NCBI GenBank assembly: GCA_024638265.1
Contig: JAHEKQ010000013.1
Location: 1 to 54,776 of the forward strand
Direction: 5' to 3'
DNA length: 54,776 bases
DNA from: Flammeovirgaceae bacterium
GTDB taxonomy: Bacteria > Bacteroidota > Bacteroidia > Cytophagales > Cyclobacteriaceae
Positions 52,566-54,776 of the stretch are shown here, piece after piece; positions within the stretch are counted from its first letter, which is position 1, and the number at the start of each line of letters is the position of its first letter. Both the position numbers and the translations under genes were made by a program. The notes beneath the pieces are model-generated. The model searched no databases. It saw nothing but the letters and a program-made list of their open reading frames with translations, and had not been told where the DNA came from.

Positions 52566-53792
52566 ATGAAGAATCTACTTATAATCATCATTTTCCTGTC
52601 TATTGCATGCACCGGCCAGGAGGAACAAAAACTCACTGCAGATATTCAAGAATATCCCGATCCTGTTGATACGCGGACCAGAGATATCGAATATCAATCC
52701 AGGGGAATTACCGAGGTAGGAGATGTTGCGGTGTCCAATGACTTTCCCGCAGCACGGCTCAATAGTTTTGAACAAGTCAACGATACCCTCTACCGTGTAA
52801 CCGTAAGCCCGGAAAACACACCCATCAATCACAGTCCATGGTATGCCTTCAAGATCTGGTCCGATGAGGACAAGACGGTAAATATTGAGCTGAATTACAC
52901 CGAGCATTTTCACCGGTATCCACCAAAAGTAAGCTCTGACGGTGAATCGTGGACTGAATTGGATTCAACGGTGGTGAGGCTTGCCCCAGACAGCGTGAAT
53001 GCTTTCCTGCGATTGGAAATTGGTCCTGATACCTTATGGGTGGCAGCCCAGGAGATACAGGATCACCGACGGGTGGGAGAATGGACCCGGGAACAGTGTG
53101 AAAATGTGATAGTGGAATGTGGCGAGGCGGGAATGAGCGCGGAAGGAAGGAGTTTGTATTTCATAGACATCACGAAAGGGGAGAAGGTGGATAAACCGGC
53201 AGTGATTATCATCAGTCGGCAGCATCCCCCGGAGGTTACCGGATTCCTGGCAATGAAGGCATTTGTGGAAACCATAATCAACGAAGGTGAATCTAACGGA
53301 TTCCTGGATAGGTTTCGTGTGATGGTATATCCATTGATGAATCCCGACGGAGTAGACCTTGGACATTTCCGTCACAATACGGGAGGGGTGGACCTGAACA
53401 GAGACTGGGCCGAATACAACCAGCCGGAAGTCAGGCAGGTGGCAGACCACATGGTCAGGGAAACCGTACTGAATAAAAACGAGGTTCTCCTGGGACTTGA
53501 TTTCCATAGTACCTGGGAGGATGTTTACTATACATTCGATGAATCACTCACCAGCAAGTTGCCGGAATTCACCTCAGAATGGCTAAACCGTATTCAGGAT
53601 GAACTTCAGTTGGACGACATCAATGAACAACCCAGTGGATTGGGCCAACCGGTATCGAAAAGTTGGTTTTACCAGCAATTTAAAGCCGAGAGCATTACTT
53701 ACGAAATAGGAGATCGGACGCCAAGGGATTTTATCAAAGTAAAGGGTGAAGTGTCAGCCAGGGCCATGATGGATATTCTGATGAAAGATTGA
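52566..53792 (+). CDS. M14 zinc carboxypeptidase lipoprotein
   Basis: 408 residues with lipobox LSIAC (Cys15). A beta-sandwich domain (about 30-165) precedes the carboxypeptidase domain. Zinc ligands are His220 and Glu223 in RQHPPE and His314 in LDFHSTW; Asn-Arg of the substrate site is DLNRDW (Arg279) and the catalytic Glu is Glu380 in ITYEIGD. The set is complete, so it should be active. It is divergent from the M16 gene; together with M28, S41 and S8 enzymes it makes five peptidase families in the window. Confidence 0.93.
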   Translation: MKNLLIIIIFLSIACTGQEEQKLTADIQEYPDPVDTRTRDIEYQSRGITEVGDVAVSNDFPAARLNSFEQVNDTLYRVTVSPENTPINHSPWYAFKIWSDEDKTVNIELNYTEHFHRYPPKVSSDGESWTELDSTVVRLAPDSVNAFLRLEIGPDTLWVAAQEIQDHRRVGEWTREQCENVIVECGEAGMSAEGRSLYFIDITKGEKVDKPAVIIISRQHPPEVTGFLAMKAFVETIINEGESNGFLDRFRVMVYPLMNPDGVDLGHFRHNTGGVDLNRDWAEYNQPEVRQVADHMVRETVLNKNEVLLGLDFHSTWEDVYYTFDESLTSKLPEFTSEWLNRIQDELQLDDINEQPSGLGQPVSKSWFYQQFKAESITYEIGDRTPRDFIKVKGEVSARAMMDILMKD

Positions 53793-53875
53793 AATAATTA
53801 TTCGTTTAGTCGTTTACTTAATAATTCCAGGGGGTATTAACCCCAGACTGAAACAATTAAAAAAACGACTATTCT

Positions 53876-54601
53876 ATGAAAAACAAACTTGCAGCGGTTG
53901 GCTTTATCGCGATGAGTGTATTTTGGTTTACATCGTGTAACAGTGATGAAACAACCAATATAAGCCTTGAAATCAAGGCAGTATCCGAATATAATAATAT
54001 TAACTCCGGTGGAAGGGTTGAAGTATCGGATCTCACCTTTACATCCATTCTGATTGGCGTAACCGAACTCGAATTCGAGTCAGAAACGGAAGATGAGAAT
54101 GAGGTAGACGGGGTGGAATTCGAAGAGGAACTGGAATATGAAGGTGAATTCGTGATTGACCTGATCTCAGGAACAAGCACTCCTGAATTTGGTCTTGCAG
54201 ATGTGAATCCCGGGGATTACAATGAATTTGAGATTGAACTGGCTCCGCTTATTGAAGACTTACACAGTGTGAAAATCGAAGGAACCTATATTCCATCCGG
54301 TGGATCGAATCCCGTGCAATTTGTATATACCAACGACCAGGAATTCGAAATTGAAATCGAAAAGGAGGGAGGCAATTTCAACCTTCCTGAAGGTGCGATA
54401 AGTAATATCCTGGTTTTGCTCGATTTGGATGCAGTATTCGCGTCCGTTTCATTAGATAATGCGGTGGCAGACAATGACGGAATTGTACGGATCCGTCGCG
54501 GCAATGAAAATGAAGCCCTTGCAATCGCAATTGAAAACGCATTCGTTCAGTCATTTGATTGTGGTGAAGACAACAATAATGACGATAAATTTGATGATTA
54601 A
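53876..54601 (+). CDS. Acidic lipoprotein, unknown function
   Basis: 241 residues with lipobox FTSC (about Cys21). The mature protein is strikingly acidic and beta-rich (FESETEDENEVDGVEFEEELEYEGEF), with an aspartate/asparagine-rich end (DCGEDNNNDDKFDD) that may bind calcium. The layout (lipobox, strand-rich middle, GDYNEFEIEL) resembles DUF4382-type lipoproteins, but I cannot assign the family. The leader has a short hairpin GGGGT-ATTA-ACCCC (53831-53844). A terminator follows. Confidence 0.75.
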   Translation: MKNKLAAVGFIAMSVFWFTSCNSDETTNISLEIKAVSEYNNINSGGRVEVSDLTFTSILIGVTELEFESETEDENEVDGVEFEEELEYEGEFVIDLISGTSTPEFGLADVNPGDYNEFEIELAPLIEDLHSVKIEGTYIPSGGSNPVQFVYTNDQEFEIEIEKEGGNFNLPEGAISNILVLLDLDAVFASVSLDNAVADNDGIVRIRRGNENEALAIAIENAFVQSFDCGEDNNNDDKFDD

Positions 54602-54631
54602 TTGATGCCCTTAACAGTGCATTTAATAAGG

Positions 54632-54660
54632 AAAGGTCGCTTTAGGCGACCTTTTTTTTC
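54632..54660 (+). terminator. Rho-independent terminator
   Basis: AAAGGTCGC (54632-54640), loop TTTAG, GCGACCTTT (54646-54654) and eight T. It ends the acidic lipoprotein transcript. Confidence 0.92.
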
Positions 54661-54776
54661 TTATGGGTTCACGATTAAAGTTCACGAGTTCACGAGATTA
54701 GAGTTCACGGGAATGCCGTTTGGATCCATACTACCCATCTACTCATCTACGCATCTACCCGTCCACGCGTCTACGC
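54661..54776. repeat. Octamer tandem arrays GTTCACGA and CTACCCAT
   Basis: GTTCACGA (or one-base variant) lies at 54667, 54680, 54688 and 54703; the two middle copies are adjacent. CTACCCAT-type octamers run without gaps from 54731 to the window end: CTACCCAT, CTACTCAT, CTACGCAT, CTACCCGT, CCACGCGT, CTACGC. No gene is seen here. The array may continue beyond the window. Confidence 0.8.

Noticed and set aside
53831-53844. GGGGT-ATTA-ACCCC hairpin after the M14 gene as a terminator
   Set aside because: Only 5 bp with no T tract on either strand; it lies in the leader of the next gene.

Overview
The window is a chromosomal segment of a Bacteroidota bacterium, most likely a marine or aquatic member of the order Cytophagales. 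This is inferred from gene content and style, not from a search. The signs are two large TonB-dependent receptors with an N-terminal carboxypeptidase-regulatory-like domain, a subtilase ending in a type IX secretion (T9SS) sorting domain, many short lipoprotein signals, almost no Shine-Dalgarno sequences, and promoter boxes of the Bacteroidota form TAnnTTTG. I see no prophage, insertion sequence, CRISPR array, rRNA or plasmid function, and no gene-free stretch above about 300 bases. Most of the window reads as core genome with accessory surface and periplasmic genes between housekeeping genes.

Layout. 1-5.9 kb: a truncated secreted protein, a DUF2911 protein, dCMP deaminase, a small helical protein, a DinB-fold protein, a DUF72 protein, a heme/transferrin-type TonB receptor and a Spy-like lipoprotein. 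5.9-9.0 kb: tRNA-Cys with a clear promoter, an elaborate nested inverted repeat, and leuS. 9.1-17.7 kb: a bestrophin channel, a periplasmic sugar isomerase/epimerase-like lipoprotein, a PhoD-like phosphatase, an ABC exporter, then a pair coding for a DUF1080-PA14 protein and a beta-propeller fused to an azurin-like copper domain. 17.7-25.9 kb: typA, a secreted unknown, a SulP transporter coupled to an outer-membrane barrel, an unknown lipoprotein, mgtE and a YceI protein. 25.9-30.5 kb: a tight operon of M28 peptidase, a giant BNR-repeat protein and YceI. 30.8-36.3 kb: a lipoprotein with two tandem-repeat blocks, a membrane zinc-ribbon protein and the Prc protease. 36.3-44.6 kb: a TrpF-like protein without the catalytic cysteine, a lipoprotein overlapping a T9SS subtilase, rpe coupled to a TonB receptor, and three unknown proteins. 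44.8-54.8 kb: gyrA, a TPR protein, a dienelactone hydrolase, M16 and M14 peptidases, an acidic lipoprotein and octamer repeat arrays.

As a whole the window encodes envelope-facing digestion and uptake (five peptidase families, two TonB receptors, sulfate/anion and magnesium transport) around translation, replication and pentose-phosphate housekeeping genes. The candidates most worth following are the DUF1080 / propeller-cupredoxin / sugar-epimerase neighbourhood, which may be an oxidative (3-keto) glycoside route; the repeat-rich lipoprotein; the TrpF-like protein; and two kinds of non-coding repeat, namely the nested palindrome after tRNA-Cys and the CTACCCAT/GTTCACGA octamer arrays. Several predicted start codons were moved downstream of TTG or GTG extensions, because the downstream ATG gives a clean signal peptide or because the extension falls in a promoter or terminator.
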